Notes: generated by a model from the letters alone, not told the origin. Numbered from the stretch's first letter, positions 45,414-54,779 are shown. The stretch: DNA of 64,000 nt from Nitrosospira lacus (GCF_000355765.4 NZ_CP021106.3:2327137-2391136); one strand, 5' to 3'. Translations and numbers: made by a program.

Positions 45414-45875
45414 ATGGAACCACTCATCCGGAAAATCATTCTGGCGACCGATTTTTCAGAGGCTTCTCAAGATGCCATTCGCTATGCCGTGTGGATGGCT
45501 AAGTCACTCCAGGCAGAGCTGAAGGTTCTGCATGTGTTTGAACCGAGCGGGTGGATGGTTCCCTCACCCTACTACTTCACGCCTGGATTCGAACAATGGG
45601 TGGATGCCAGCCTCGATAAAACCCGGCAGGCAGGAAAAGAATCCCTTGAAGCCCTGGCCGAGTCGCTGGACATGCAAGCCGAAACTATCTTTGCCGAAGG
45701 CCCGACGGGTAAAGAAATTGTCCGGATCGCCGCCGAACACCGTGCCGATCTGCTCATTCTTGGTACGCATGGCTACACCGGTTGGAATCATTTAACTTTG
45801 GGGAGTATCGCGGAATATGTGGTCAGGCATGCCGCCTGCCCGGTCCTCACTGTCAAGCCACGCCAGCCTTCCTGA
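45414..45875 (+). CDS. Universal stress protein (UspA family), 153 aa
   Basis: Single USP domain: KIILATDFSEASQDAIRYAVWMAKSLQAELKVLHV at the N-terminus and the ATP-binding GTHGYTGWNHLTLGSIAEYVVRHAACPVLTVK (G-2x-G-9x-G-S/T pattern) at the C-terminus, so it is the ATP-binding type. AAGGAG lies before the ATG. It stands alone and is probably stress- or energy-regulated. Confidence 0.94.
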   Translation: MEPLIRKIILATDFSEASQDAIRYAVWMAKSLQAELKVLHVFEPSGWMVPSPYYFTPGFEQWVDASLDKTRQAGKESLEALAESLDMQAETIFAEGPTGKEIVRIAAEHRADLLILGTHGYTGWNHLTLGSIAEYVVRHAACPVLTVKPRQPS

Positions 45876-45942
45876 CGAGAAGCAAGGATTAACATGAAAA
45901 TCGGGCCGTGCAGCCGCAACGGCTCTGCCAGGGTAAGTTTAC

Positions 45943-46356
45943 CTATTGCTGCTTGATATCCCTGTCTTTTGCATCCTTCGCATTGCCGGTGAGGACGAGC
46001 ACCATCGCTTCGGTTTTTGCATTTTTCACTATTGTGTCCACATAGGATTGCGCGAAAACCGGGTCTGTCTTTTCAGCGACCAATGCCAGCTGGAGCCGCT
46101 GAACATTCTTTTTGCATGAATCCTCCGCTGTATCCACGACCAGGCGGGCATCGGGCGAACCCGCTCTCATTTTTTCAGCGTTCGACCAGACACAGATCGA
46201 ATACTCTTTCGCGGCCTTTTTGGCGATCTCTCCCACTGTTGTCTTTAACGGAGGCGCTGAGATTTGGGGCACCGGGATTGAAGGAGGTATGTTTTTGCAT
46301 CCCGTAAGCGTAAGGAAACACATCCCGGTCATGGTAACGACTTGTCGCATCTGCAT
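45943..46356 (-). CDS. Small lipoprotein, 137 aa
   Basis: The signal peptide ends CFLTLTGCKN, a lipobox. The mature part is a Pro-rich linker followed by helices: KTTVGEIAKKAAKEYSICVWSNAEKM, then two cysteines (SICVW, DSCKKN) likely joined by a disulfide, and KTDPVFAQSYVDTIVKNAKTEAMVL. GGAG precedes the ATG at 46356. No family recognised. It is an anchored periplasmic protein. Confidence 0.65.
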   Translation of the reverse strand: MQMRQVVTMTGMCFLTLTGCKNIPPSIPVPQISAPPLKTTVGEIAKKAAKEYSICVWSNAEKMRAGSPDARLVVDTAEDSCKKNVQRLQLALVAEKTDPVFAQSYVDTIVKNAKTEAMVLVLTGNAKDAKDRDIKQQ

Positions 46357-46799
46357 GGATATTCTCCGCCATAATCCGGTTTAATTGGCACCCGGTTCAT
46401 CGGCACGGTTACCGGCACGGACCCGTATGGGCCGAGCCAGGATTAAACCATATTATATCCTTAAATCTGAAGCAACTTGCATGCCATAATCTAAAAGTCC
46501 TATTTAATAATTTAAAAACATATTGTTATAAAAATCAATCAAACCCGCTGAAGTAGAAGTGTCATAATTCCCGTCAATTGCACAGCGTGCGATGGCGCAT
46601 AAAATAGCGCAACTGAACGTGGGAGGCAGGAATTCAAAATCAGATTTAATGAGCGGGTCGCGATCTGGCTACTTTACCTGGAAAAGATACGCTCCCTGCA
46701 GGGAATGGAAGGTATTCAAGCCGGGTGATCCATCAGAGCGCCACACGGTGCCGTCTGAGATAATGCCCTTTTATGAACCGGGAAGGTTAAACCAGGTTC

Positions 46800-47345
46800 T
46801 CAAATATCCAGCCGCTTCGCCTTCCAGTAGGCAGACTTCCAATAGGTCTCGCTCAAACGGGAAATAGTAACGCCCTGCTTTGTCGAGGCATGCAGAAACC
46901 TGCCTTCCTCCAGATAGACGCCCACGTGCCGGACCACTATACCGGTCTTGAAAAATACCAGATCACCTGCCCTGAGCTGACTTTTGTCAACGTCCTGCCC
47001 CAGCTCAGACTGAAATTCCGTCGATCTCGGCAGCACGATACCCAGTCTTGTCTTGAAGGTGACATGAACGAGGCCGGAGCAATCGATGCCATTTTTACTC
47101 AAACCACCAAGCTGGTATTTTGTATTTTTCCATTGACTGTACTGCGCATAAAGGCTTTCCTTCACCAGCGCAGTATTATCCAGATCAGACTTTGCACCGG
47201 TTACGTAGACAGCCTTGGGCGCTTCCCTTTCCGGAACGCTACTGCAACCGGCGAGAGCGGTGATGATGAGGACGCTCGCCAGCCACCGCAATCTATTCAT
47301 CGCAAGCAGCGATTTCTTATAGAGAATAAAGTGATTCTGCGGCAT
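46800..47345 (-). CDS. NlpC/P60 (C40) cell-wall peptidase lipoprotein, 181 aa
   Basis: The signal peptide ends ITALAGCSS, a lipobox. The NlpC/P60 domain covers about 65-180: YQLGGLSKNGIDCSGLVHVTFKTRLGIVLPRSTEFQ with the catalytic cysteine in DCSG, LRAGDLVFFKTG, RHVGVYLEEGRFLHAST with both candidate histidines, and ISRLSETYWKSAYWKAKRL. It cleaves D-gamma-glutamyl-diaminopimelate bonds of peptidoglycan. GGAAG stands before 47345; an ATG at 47300 gives a more usual signal length, so either start is possible. Confidence 0.9.
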   Translation of the reverse strand: MPQNHFILYKKSLLAMNRLRWLASVLIITALAGCSSVPEREAPKAVYVTGAKSDLDNTALVKESLYAQYSQWKNTKYQLGGLSKNGIDCSGLVHVTFKTRLGIVLPRSTEFQSELGQDVDKSQLRAGDLVFFKTGIVVRHVGVYLEEGRFLHASTKQGVTISRLSETYWKSAYWKAKRLDI

Positions 47346-47692
47346 AACGATTCTTCCAGTAATATCTCCCGATTGACCACCCCGCCATGAAGTATTATGA
47401 CGTCAGGATAGTCAGGCGGCCCGCTCAATCACAATAACTCAGGACCGGCCCGGAGAAATATCCAGGCACCTGGCGAATTCTATAGGATTATGCGTAAACT
47501 CAGCAATAGACAGTTTCGTTTGCCACCGCGCCATTACGATGAATGACGTCGTCCCGGAGCAATACGCGCTGCCCCACAGACCACATGAACAAAATAGTGC
47601 AGCAGAAACAGCGCCCCGATACCGCGTGCGTGCCGGTACGGGGCGCCACGAATAGAATCAGTTATTAACCACGATAATCGATGACTCCTGTG
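47346..47692. other. Intergenic stretch without a supported gene
   Basis: No frame with a start signal and no clear repeat or terminator is seen. Confidence 0.5.
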
Positions 47693-47947
47693 TCATTCTT
47701 TTAGCACCCCCGTATGCTGGGCTCCCCGATGCCGGGCTCCAGCAGGCTGCGCATCTTTTTCATGAGTCATTTCCGGAGGACAATCGCGGCCGGGCATTGT
47801 TTTCGAGCTACCAGTCTTATCAACTTTTTTCATCTTGGACGGCTCATTTCCAATAGCCTCTGGATTGGGTTCCCCCGCCCATGCGGCTGAAGAAGAGAAA
47901 CCCACGGTAATCAGCAAGAAAAACAATAATGAGTGTACGGTTTTCAT
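47693..47947 (-). CDS. Small secreted protein, 84 aa
   Basis: ATG 47947 follows an excellent GAAGGAGG ribosome site. The signal peptide MKTVHSLLFFLLITVGFSSS ends AAWA. The mature 60 residues are charged and low-complexity (KMKKVDKTGSSKTMPGRDC, then HEKDAQPAGARHRGAQHTG), with a single cysteine in GRDCPPEM. No family recognised; short His/Lys-rich periplasmic proteins of this kind sometimes bind metals. Confidence 0.65.
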   Translation of the reverse strand: MKTVHSLLFFLLITVGFSSSAAWAGEPNPEAIGNEPSKMKKVDKTGSSKTMPGRDCPPEMTHEKDAQPAGARHRGAQHTGVLKE

Positions 47948-48296
47948 ATGAACCTCCTTCGTGCGAAAAACGGGTTTTACGCACAACCAGCGTGATCCAT
48001 GGCTGGACAGCGATTCATGATGCTTGCAGCGCCCAGCTACAGGAAAACAATCCACCGGCTGCCGTTTTTTTATAGCATAATAACCATTATTTGTAAATGG
48101 TTATACGAGGGACGGATTGTCTCAATGAAAGGAACAGCAGGCTGAATTACGGAGAGGACCGGCAGGGGAACGATGACGCTGTTGCCTTATCGGGGAATCG
48201 CGCGAAAGACTGCTGGATTTCCTTGCTGAAGCCCCTGCTATTCGCTATTTGCGATCCTTTTGCCGCATGTTGAGCGGAGACTCCGTCGGGATGAAC

Positions 48297-48674
48297 TCAC
48301 GACATCTTGTAATCAACCGTCAGCATTTCCAGAAGATGCCCGCCGGGATCGCGGAAATAAACGCCACGCCCGCCATCGTTGTGATTGATGCTCATATTTT
48401 CCGGTTCGAAGGGACCACTGCCATAGGGAATATTCTCCGCTTTCAGGTGCTCGAATATTCCATCGAACTCTTCCTCGGGTACTTTAAACGCATAGTGATG
48501 AGGTTCATAATTCGCCTTATTATCAAAATCCAGAGAAAGCGTATCATTTACTTTCACCACAACAAAATGATGAAACTCACCTATGTAATCGAAACCGAAT
48601 ACCCGCGAATAGAACCTGGCGGACTCCACCTTGTCGTGTGAAGGCACAATAGTGTGATTTAGCGTAATAGCCAT
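48297..48674 (-). CDS. VOC-superfamily protein, 125 aa
   Basis: Glyoxalase/dioxygenase-type fold: LNHTIVPSHDKVESARFYSRVFGFDYIG (first metal His in NHTI), YEPHHYAFKVPEEEFDGIFEHLKAENI (HHYAF), and DGGRGVYFRDPGGHLLEMLTVDY (Glu of LLEM), which supplies a complete His/His/Glu metal set. GGAGAAGAAAAT precedes the ATG. The substrate is unknown. It is not closely similar to the VOC protein at 24255. Confidence 0.88.
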   Translation of the reverse strand: MAITLNHTIVPSHDKVESARFYSRVFGFDYIGEFHHFVVVKVNDTLSLDFDNKANYEPHHYAFKVPEEEFDGIFEHLKAENIPYGSGPFEPENMSINHNDGGRGVYFRDPGGHLLEMLTVDYKMS

Positions 48675-48947
48675 ATTTTCTTCTCCATTGACGAGAAAGC
48701 TGCCTTACCCGCAATCATAGGGAACCTGCTTCGACATTTCAACGCTCGATGGCAAATTTGCTTTTCAGATCATGATCTCTGGCACATAATAGGAACGTCA
48801 ACCATAGCCATTCGCTCTGGGTTGATTCTTCTGTCTTATGACTATTTAAACGCAACTCGAGAGTCAGAAGATTACTCCGTAAAATCAAGTAATTAAGAAC
48901 GATATAGTTTTTTTCAGGCTTTATAACAATAAGAGGGGGATTTCAAA

Positions 48948-49283
48948 ATGGCTGGGAAATTCGAGATTTATAAAGATAAAGCGGGTGAGTTCAGATTCAG
49001 ATTAAAAGCAAGCAATGGCCAGTCTATTCTTGCAAGCGAGGGTTATAAGGCTAAATCCGGCTGTACCAACGGCATAGCGTCTGTCAGGAAAAATGCCCCT
49101 GACGATGCGCGCTATGAGCGTAAAACAACCGAAAGCGGTAAATTCAGGTTCAATCTTAAATCAGGCAATCATCAGATCATCGGCACGAGCGAGTCTTATG
49201 AATCAGAATCCGCTCGGGATAACGGCATAGAGTCGGTTAAGAAAAATGCCCCTGATGCTTTGATAAACGACACTACAGACTAA
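48948..49283 (+). CDS. YegP-like protein (DUF1508, two repeats), 111 aa
   Basis: Two copies of the DUF1508 unit: FEIYKDKAGEFRFRLKASNGQSILASEGYKAKSGCTNGIASVRKNAPDD and FRFNLKSGNHQIIGTSESYESESARDNGIESVKKNAPD. These proteins are small, cytoplasmic and widespread, with no defined biochemical role. AGAGGGGG is the ribosome site. A perfect intrinsic terminator follows nine bases after the stop, so it is a monocistronic gene. Confidence 0.94.
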   Translation: MAGKFEIYKDKAGEFRFRLKASNGQSILASEGYKAKSGCTNGIASVRKNAPDDARYERKTTESGKFRFNLKSGNHQIIGTSESYESESARDNGIESVKKNAPDALINDTTD

Positions 49284-49291
49284 CCTGGATA

Positions 49292-49316
49292 GGGCTTCCA
49301 TCAGGAAGCCCTTTTT
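49292..49316 (+). terminator. Intrinsic terminator of the YegP-like gene
   Basis: GGGCTTCC (49292-49299) and GGAAGCCC (49304-49311) form a perfect 8-bp stem with a four-base loop, followed by five T. Confidence 0.88.
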
Positions 49317-49411
49317 GTTTGCTTTCCGTATTAAGGCTGGCCAAGGGCGGGACGGCATAACTTATTCTGACGAAGTCCGCCGATTTGAATGTTTCATGAT
49401 TTGAAGGCATC

Positions 49412-49435
49412 AAAAAACCCGCTTGAAGCGGGTTT
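49412..49435 (-). terminator. Intrinsic terminator of the PEP-CTERM-like gene
   Basis: AAACCCGCT (49415-49423) pairs with AGCGGGTTT (49427-49435) around TGA; on the minus strand the stem runs into six T. It lies about 30 bases after the stop at 49467. Confidence 0.8.
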
Positions 49436-49466
49436 AATTTAAACGGGAATGAATTGAATTCCGGTT

Positions 49467-49787
49467 TCAGGTGATGCCGCGGCGAGCGCGAGATTTCTGG
49501 GTTTTGCGCTGCGGCGCTCCGATAAGACCGGCCAGCGCAACGCCAATAAGCACGAGGGTTCCCAGTTCAGAGACTCCTTTTACCTCCATAAGATGCACAG
49601 GGCCTTGATCCTGGTTTTTCTTTTCCGCGACATCCGTATCCAGCGCGACTGATGCCCCAGTGAAATCCTGAAAGGATGCGTGATTTGACACCAAGGCATG
49701 GTTAGGTCCTGTTCCGCCTTCTTGCACCGTATCCATCACCAACGACGTCAAACCTATCAGCGCAATGATTACGATTGTAGTACGCAT
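49467..49787 (-). CDS. Small exported protein with a PEP-CTERM-like sorting tail, 106 aa
   Basis: An N-terminal hydrophobic segment (MRTTIVIIALIGLTSLVMDT) works as a signal. The C-terminus has the tripartite layout of an exosortase target: a short motif (VSELGT in the place of VPEP), a hydrophobic helix LVLIGVALAGLIGA, and a basic end QRKTQKSRARRG. The motif is a variant and the match is by layout, so membrane anchoring by the helix is an alternative. The middle is acidic and polar. An exosortase gene is not in the window, but a TIGR04073-type protein is (55960-56310). Confidence 0.6.
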   Translation of the reverse strand: MRTTIVIIALIGLTSLVMDTVQEGGTGPNHALVSNHASFQDFTGASVALDTDVAEKKNQDQGPVHLMEVKGVSELGTLVLIGVALAGLIGAPQRKTQKSRARRGIT

Positions 49788-50101
49788 ACTATTCTCCTTA
49801 GGTAAAAGGCTGCATATTTATCTCAGCCCAGCTAAAACAAACCTCTGACAGAGATACCTGCCGTCAGGCTCAAGCGTACAATGCCTGATTACATCCTACT
49901 CGTTTCGACACCATTTTCTATCGGACTTCAGTACAATTACCCCAATTACCCTACATTTAATGTGACTATAATCTAGCGGAAGAGTTCCCGATGCCAAATA
50001 ACCGCCGACCCACGCTAATGCTGAGGGATCCGGATTCAAGGTTAGAAATAATGACTTCGAGTGGCGGATTTTCAAACCACCGCCACGAGACCGGGTTTAC
50101 G
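49788..50101. other. Intergenic stretch without a supported gene
   Basis: Nothing convincing is seen besides the upstream region of the PEP-CTERM-like gene. Confidence 0.5.
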
Positions 50102-51445
50102 CTATGCCTCCTGAAAGTCGTAAATCGATCCCAGCGAAAGGATAGTGGTGAGCTCATCCAGCGCGGTGCGGCTCTCTCGCAACAATAACGGATCCGCCAG
50201 ATCCGGCGGCAAGATGCATTCACGATAGTTTTTCTCGATCCACGCCTTGAGCTCATCGTGAAGAGGCTGATCCAGAATAACGCGGCTCATTCTGGCGACA
50301 GCCTCGAATTCCCCCTTGGCAAGTACAACACGCAGCCGCAGACAAGCCGGGCCACCGCCATTTTTCATGCTTTGGCGCAAATTTACATACTCTATACGCG
50401 TAATGGGGTTAGTTGTGTCCTGGACGATACGCTCGAGAAAAGTTCGCGCCGAATCGCAGTCCTCGCATTCAACAGGCGCCAGCACTATCATTTCCCCGCC
50501 GGGAAGGCTTATCAGCTGGCTATTAAACAGGTAGGTGTTGATTGCGTCAGCGATAGGAATCTCGGATTCAGCGGCTCTTATGAATTGGATCGGGTAATCA
50601 CATGCTGCTGCTATTTTTTCTTCGATTTCCCACCAATCATCAAATGCCGCCTCGTGATAGAGCAGAACGTTGCAGTTACTTACAGCAAGCACGTCATTGT
50701 GAAACGCACCGGCGTCGATAGCGGCCGGACTCTGCTGAATAAACAGTTTTTTCCCGGCCTTGATCTTATGGAGGCGAGCAATTGCCTCGCATGCTTCCAG
50801 CGATTGGCGGGCAGGAAATTTCAACGGTTTGGGTGCGGCCTGATCGGCGGACCGGCCAAACACGAAAATCTCAAGACCGGTGTCAGCATGATCCGAACAT
50901 AGGCGCATATGATTCGCCGCGCCTTCATCGGCAAAATAAAGACCCGCCGGGAGCGGGTCATGATGCTGGAAATAGCGCTCTTCGCTGAAAATCTTCCTGA
51001 GAATCGCCGACGTGGCGGGTGGCTCAATACTTCTATGGAATTGAGAGGGCAGATTGGCTGGGGTGAGATGCACTTTTGCATCATCTGTATCTGCGCCCGG
51101 CGAAACCGTGGCGGCATTCGCGACCCACATGCTTGACGCGGAATAACAGGCGCGCAGCAATATGGGCGCAGCCGCGGCAGCTTGGCTGATAACGGATAAA
51201 TCATCGCCGGCAAAACCCAACTTCCTGAGCATATCAGCAGCCGGTCGGTTTTGGGGGGGCAGCACGCCTTGCCTGATACCCAGATCGAAAAGACGTTTCA
51301 TTTTCGCCAGACCCTGGAGCGCTGCTTCCCTGGGGTTGGAGCTGGTCAGCGCATTCTCCGCCGCCGCGACATTTCCCACCGCCAGTCCGCCGTAATTATG
51401 CGTGGGACCCACCAGGCCATCAAAATTAACTTCAAATGCGTTCAC
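50102..51445 (-). CDS. astB: N-succinylarginine dihydrolase, 447 aa
   Basis: Second enzyme of the arginine succinyltransferase pathway: converts N2-succinylarginine to N2-succinylornithine, ammonia and CO2. Diagnostic segments: FDGLVGPTHNYGGLAVGNVA at the N-terminus, MWVANAATVSPGADTDDAKVHLTPANL, RYFQHHDPLPAG, DEGAANHMRLC, and the C-terminal QSMKNGGGPACLRLRVVL holding the catalytic cysteine. Length matches the family. GTG start at 51445. No astA, astC, astD or astE is adjacent, unusual since the five normally form one operon. Confidence 0.96.
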   Translation of the reverse strand: MNAFEVNFDGLVGPTHNYGGLAVGNVAAAENALTSSNPREAALQGLAKMKRLFDLGIRQGVLPPQNRPAADMLRKLGFAGDDLSVISQAAAAAPILLRACYSASSMWVANAATVSPGADTDDAKVHLTPANLPSQFHRSIEPPATSAILRKIFSEERYFQHHDPLPAGLYFADEGAANHMRLCSDHADTGLEIFVFGRSADQAAPKPLKFPARQSLEACEAIARLHKIKAGKKLFIQQSPAAIDAGAFHNDVLAVSNCNVLLYHEAAFDDWWEIEEKIAAACDYPIQFIRAAESEIPIADAINTYLFNSQLISLPGGEMIVLAPVECEDCDSARTFLERIVQDTTNPITRIEYVNLRQSMKNGGGPACLRLRVVLAKGEFEAVARMSRVILDQPLHDELKAWIEKNYRECILPPDLADPLLLRESRTALDELTTILSLGSIYDFQEA

Positions 51446-51493
51446 GTGGGCACCAGGCGTCTTAAAATGCTTGATCGATCATGCGCATACCCG

Positions 51494-52189
51494 CTATTCG
51501 GGAATGAGTCTGGCAACGTTATCGTATAACCAGGCCACCAGCGCATGGGCATTGGCCCCGTAATGGATCTCGCGATGACAATTGGGACAAAGCGCCACGG
51601 CATTGGATATGATGTCCTGGCCCCCATCGGCCAGTTGCCGCATGTAATGCAATTCAAGATGGGGCAGCCCATCCACATTCTTGAAAGGCGCGGCCTTCTC
51701 GCAGCACTCGCAAACCCCTCCCGCCTGCTGCAATACCCATGCTTTCACGGGCGCATTTCGTCGAAATTGCGTCACCGTCACGCGCCGGGATTTCGGGCTG
51801 GTGCTGCCATGTGGAGTAGCAGGATTTTTTTGCTTCATCTCGTCCCTTACCGCGATCTTGAATGCAGCAACAGGCATCGCCTTTTGTCGCTGGGCTTCCC
51901 ACAGAAATTTTTCGATCCTTGCCGCAACGGCAGCATCAATATTTCGTGCGGGTTTGAGACCCGTCACCCAGCTGCGTCCCATGAGCGCCAGCACATACGA
52001 AATGTTTTGCATCCGGTATTCATATGCCTTTTCACTGCGGCCGAACGTCTGCGCGAGCCGTTTATAGTAATGTTTCTTTATAAAAGGCTGACCTAAACGC
52101 TCGTCGCGTTGCATCTCGACGTAGGCTTCCACGGAAGCTTTCAGTTCTTCGTCGTTCCACTCATCATTCATCCTGATATCCGTTAACAT
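51494..52189 (-). CDS. HNH endonuclease-type protein, 231 aa
   Basis: A C-terminal HNH/zinc motif is clear: a CECCEKAAPF knuckle, LELHYMRQLADGGQDIISNAVALCPNCHREIHYG with CPNCH. The N-terminal 130 residues are helical (EELKASVEAYVEMQRDE, HYYKRLAQTFGRSEKAYEYRMQNISYVLALMGRSW), a domain found in restriction-associated HNH proteins, and contain no methyltransferase motifs. An ATG at 52171 is an alternative start. It could be a modification-dependent restriction nuclease or a mobile homing-type nuclease; no partner is adjacent. Confidence 0.86.
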   Translation of the reverse strand: MLTDIRMNDEWNDEELKASVEAYVEMQRDERLGQPFIKKHYYKRLAQTFGRSEKAYEYRMQNISYVLALMGRSWVTGLKPARNIDAAVAARIEKFLWEAQRQKAMPVAAFKIAVRDEMKQKNPATPHGSTSPKSRRVTVTQFRRNAPVKAWVLQQAGGVCECCEKAAPFKNVDGLPHLELHYMRQLADGGQDIISNAVALCPNCHREIHYGANAHALVAWLYDNVARLIPE

Positions 52190-52244
52190 AATTAAGCCAT
52201 TCGTTCGGAATGGGTTGCCCTATATTTTTCAAAAAAAGTCACGG

Positions 52245-54032
52245 TTAAGATTTTCTGTCCCGGTCAGCCTTGTTGCTGCGCGAAATGGAAAGCAACAGCC
52301 ATATCCCCCCGATTGTCGCGCACAGAAAACCGAGCAGCCCGAAAAGAGGCAGCCCCAGCAAGGTGGGACCGCCGGACACGGTCATTACAATGGACGAAGC
52401 CACTATGATCGCCGCGACAACGATACCGATGACCATGCGGTTGGCAGCGCCATCCAGTTGGTCACCCACATGTTTGAGATGTGCGACCTCAATGTGAATA
52501 TCCAGTTTGCCACGCCGGGCGGCGCGCAGCAACCGTATAAGATCACGAGGCAGGTCAGCGATAAGGGCTGCTATATCAGAGGCCGCGCGCCAGCCTCGTT
52601 TGACCACGGACAAGGGCGCGTAACGGGCAGCCAGCTCATCCCGCAGCAATGGCAGAACCTCCCCGGCCAGATCCAGGTCCGGATCGAGCTCGCGCCCCAT
52701 GCCCTCCAGCGTAATGAAAGCCTTGACGAACAATGCCAAATCGGGTGGCAGGGAAAGTCGATGCCCGCGCAAGATAGTCACCAGATCGGAAAGCATATTG
52801 CCTAACTTTAGCTGCTTCAACGGCACGCCGAAATATTGATCGACAAATGTCTCGATCTCGCTGGTCAACGCATCCTCATTGATGTCGCTATCCATCGCAC
52901 TACTGCCTGTCCAATCGAGCAGTACATTGGCGACATGCATGGATTCATGCTGAACCAATCCCAGCAGGAGGCGGGCCAATTGGTCGCGGCGTTCTTCGCT
53001 CAACCGCCCGACCATGCCGAAATCGATAAAAGCGATGCGATTACCAGGCAGATAAAATATGTTGCCGGGATGCGGGTCGGCGTGGAACAAACCGTCCTCG
53101 ACAATCATCTTTATCACCGCATGCACACCACGGCGTGCAAGGACCTTGCGATCAAGACCGGCATGATCGGCAGCGGCGAGATTGCGGCCGGGAATGCCGC
53201 CGATATATTCCTGCACGCATACCCGCTCGCCTGTCCATTGCCAATAGACACGAGGAATGACGATGAGCGGGGGCATGGAGCCGGGCTCGGCCGTTGCCGC
53301 GGCGTTATCGCTGTGGGCAGTCGGATCACGCAGGGAATCGGGGCCGGAATATCCAGAGAAATTCGCCGCAATGCGCTCGGCATTACGGCACTCAGCGCCA
53401 AAATCCAGCTCCCGCCGAAGGGATTGTGTAAACTGCCTGACGACCTCCTCCCAGTGGAAATGGCGCAGTTCCGAATTTCCCGTTTCGATGATTTCCGCCA
53501 GCCTTGAGAGCCAGCGCAGATCCGCCTCGATGATTGACCGGATTCCGGGCCGGCGTACTTTTACCACCACCTCGCCGCCATCGTCCAGGCGGGCGCGGTG
53601 CACCTGCGCGATGGACCCCGTTGCCAGTGGCTGGGAATCAAATGCAGCGAATATTTCCTCGGGCGGCGCGCCGAGATCCTCGATTAATTGCTTATGAACC
53701 TCGGGATAGGGAGAAGCAGGCGTGCTGTCCTGCAGCTTGCTGAATTCAGCAATCCACTCGGGCTCGAAGAGATCGACACGGGTAGCCAGAATTTGGCCGA
53801 GCTTGACGAAAGTAGGTCCCATCTCCTCCAGTGCTCGCCGCACCCTCGCGTGAGGCGCTAGGTGAGCCAATTCTCCAGCCTCATGCCAGTGCAATACCCG
53901 CCCAGCCCGCTCCAGCGCATTGGCAAGTCCCATCCGGCGCACCATATCGCCAAAACCATAACGAATCAGGATTGATGCGATCTCATGCAAGCGTCCAAGA
54001 TCGCGGGCCGCCACAAGTGCCTGCCAAAGCAT
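52245..54032 (-). CDS. AarF/UbiB/ABC1-family kinase-like protein, 595 aa
   Basis: Atypical kinase of the UbiB family, linked to ubiquinone synthesis or distribution. Visible: GPTFVKLGQILATRVDLFEPEWIAEFSKLQDS (KxGQ motif), PLATGSIAQVHRARL (Ala-rich nucleotide loop), VVVKVRRPGI, LDFGAECRN, VCVQEYIGG, GLFHADPHPGNIF (catalytic loop) and IAFIDFGMVGRLSE. Two C-terminal membrane helices (about 535-590) anchor it. GGAGG precedes the ATG. An insertion around residues 237-260 (SDNAAATAEPGS) is longer than typical. No ubi genes are adjacent. Confidence 0.94.
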   Translation of the reverse strand: MLWQALVAARDLGRLHEIASILIRYGFGDMVRRMGLANALERAGRVLHWHEAGELAHLAPHARVRRALEEMGPTFVKLGQILATRVDLFEPEWIAEFSKLQDSTPASPYPEVHKQLIEDLGAPPEEIFAAFDSQPLATGSIAQVHRARLDDGGEVVVKVRRPGIRSIIEADLRWLSRLAEIIETGNSELRHFHWEEVVRQFTQSLRRELDFGAECRNAERIAANFSGYSGPDSLRDPTAHSDNAAATAEPGSMPPLIVIPRVYWQWTGERVCVQEYIGGIPGRNLAAADHAGLDRKVLARRGVHAVIKMIVEDGLFHADPHPGNIFYLPGNRIAFIDFGMVGRLSEERRDQLARLLLGLVQHESMHVANVLLDWTGSSAMDSDINEDALTSEIETFVDQYFGVPLKQLKLGNMLSDLVTILRGHRLSLPPDLALFVKAFITLEGMGRELDPDLDLAGEVLPLLRDELAARYAPLSVVKRGWRAASDIAALIADLPRDLIRLLRAARRGKLDIHIEVAHLKHVGDQLDGAANRMVIGIVVAAIIVASSIVMTVSGGPTLLGLPLFGLLGFLCATIGGIWLLLSISRSNKADRDRKS

Positions 54033-54356
54033 CAGGCATCCTCCGTAGAACCGTGAACCGACCGGCTGGAAAGGCTCATGGAAAAACTCATCTAATATGA
54101 TAATTGGAAATCATATGATAGCTGTTGTGAGCCTTATATCCTATTGCAAAACCCATAAAAAAACTCAGACTCTGAACAACCGTAAGATCCCTGAATAAAC
54201 GGCCATTTTTTCATGAGCAGCCGCCAAAGTGGGTAACCGCACAGAACCAGACAAGTTTATTCACTAGTATAGTGCGGCTCAAGAATGATGAGCTCATTCG
54301 CGAAGAATGAAGTCGTTACTTTACTCTTTTTTCGTTTTTTCCAATCGGAGGTAATC

Positions 54357-54779
54357 GTGAAGCTTTATTCGACGTTAAATATAACGGCGCAACTTGTCGC
54401 ACTGATTGCTTTAATCTTCGGTTTAAGCGGAGGTGTGCATGCCCAGGCCAGCATGTCTGGCGGGGACGTCCCGGCCTCGCAATCAAAGTCAGCCAAAGTC
54501 CCAAAACAACCTTGCGCGGGACCTAGTGCAATAACCTGTCCTGGCGGCATGAAGTGTATTGATGATCCATCCGACAAGTGCGACCCCACCAAGGATGGCA
54601 TCAATTGCATGGGCATCTGTGTGGCTGGCGCACCCGCAAGTAAGGTAAAACAGCCCTGTGGCGGACCTAGTGGAATTGTGTGCCCTGGTGGAATGATCTG
54701 CGTGGATGATACCACGGACACCTGCGACCCCACTAAAGACGGGGTCAATTGCATTGGTCTCTGTATAAACCGCCAATAA
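54357..54779 (+). CDS. Secreted cysteine-rich protein with two tandem domains, 140 aa
   Basis: The GTG at 54357 has a perfect GGAGGT site and opens a signal peptide ending GGVHAQ; the frame is open to 54285 but that lacks a start signal. After a Ser/Lys linker come two domains of about 45 residues: KQPCAGPSAITCPGGMKCID and KQPCGGPSGIVCPGGMICVD, each with six cysteines and a CDPTKDG turn, closing in ICV and LCI. The spacing is that of small disulfide-bonded modules; an inhibitor-like or ion-binding fold is possible but unproven. Duplication within the gene is recent enough to see at DNA level. Confidence 0.78.
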   Translation: MKLYSTLNITAQLVALIALIFGLSGGVHAQASMSGGDVPASQSKSAKVPKQPCAGPSAITCPGGMKCIDDPSDKCDPTKDGINCMGICVAGAPASKVKQPCGGPSGIVCPGGMICVDDTTDTCDPTKDGVNCIGLCINRQ

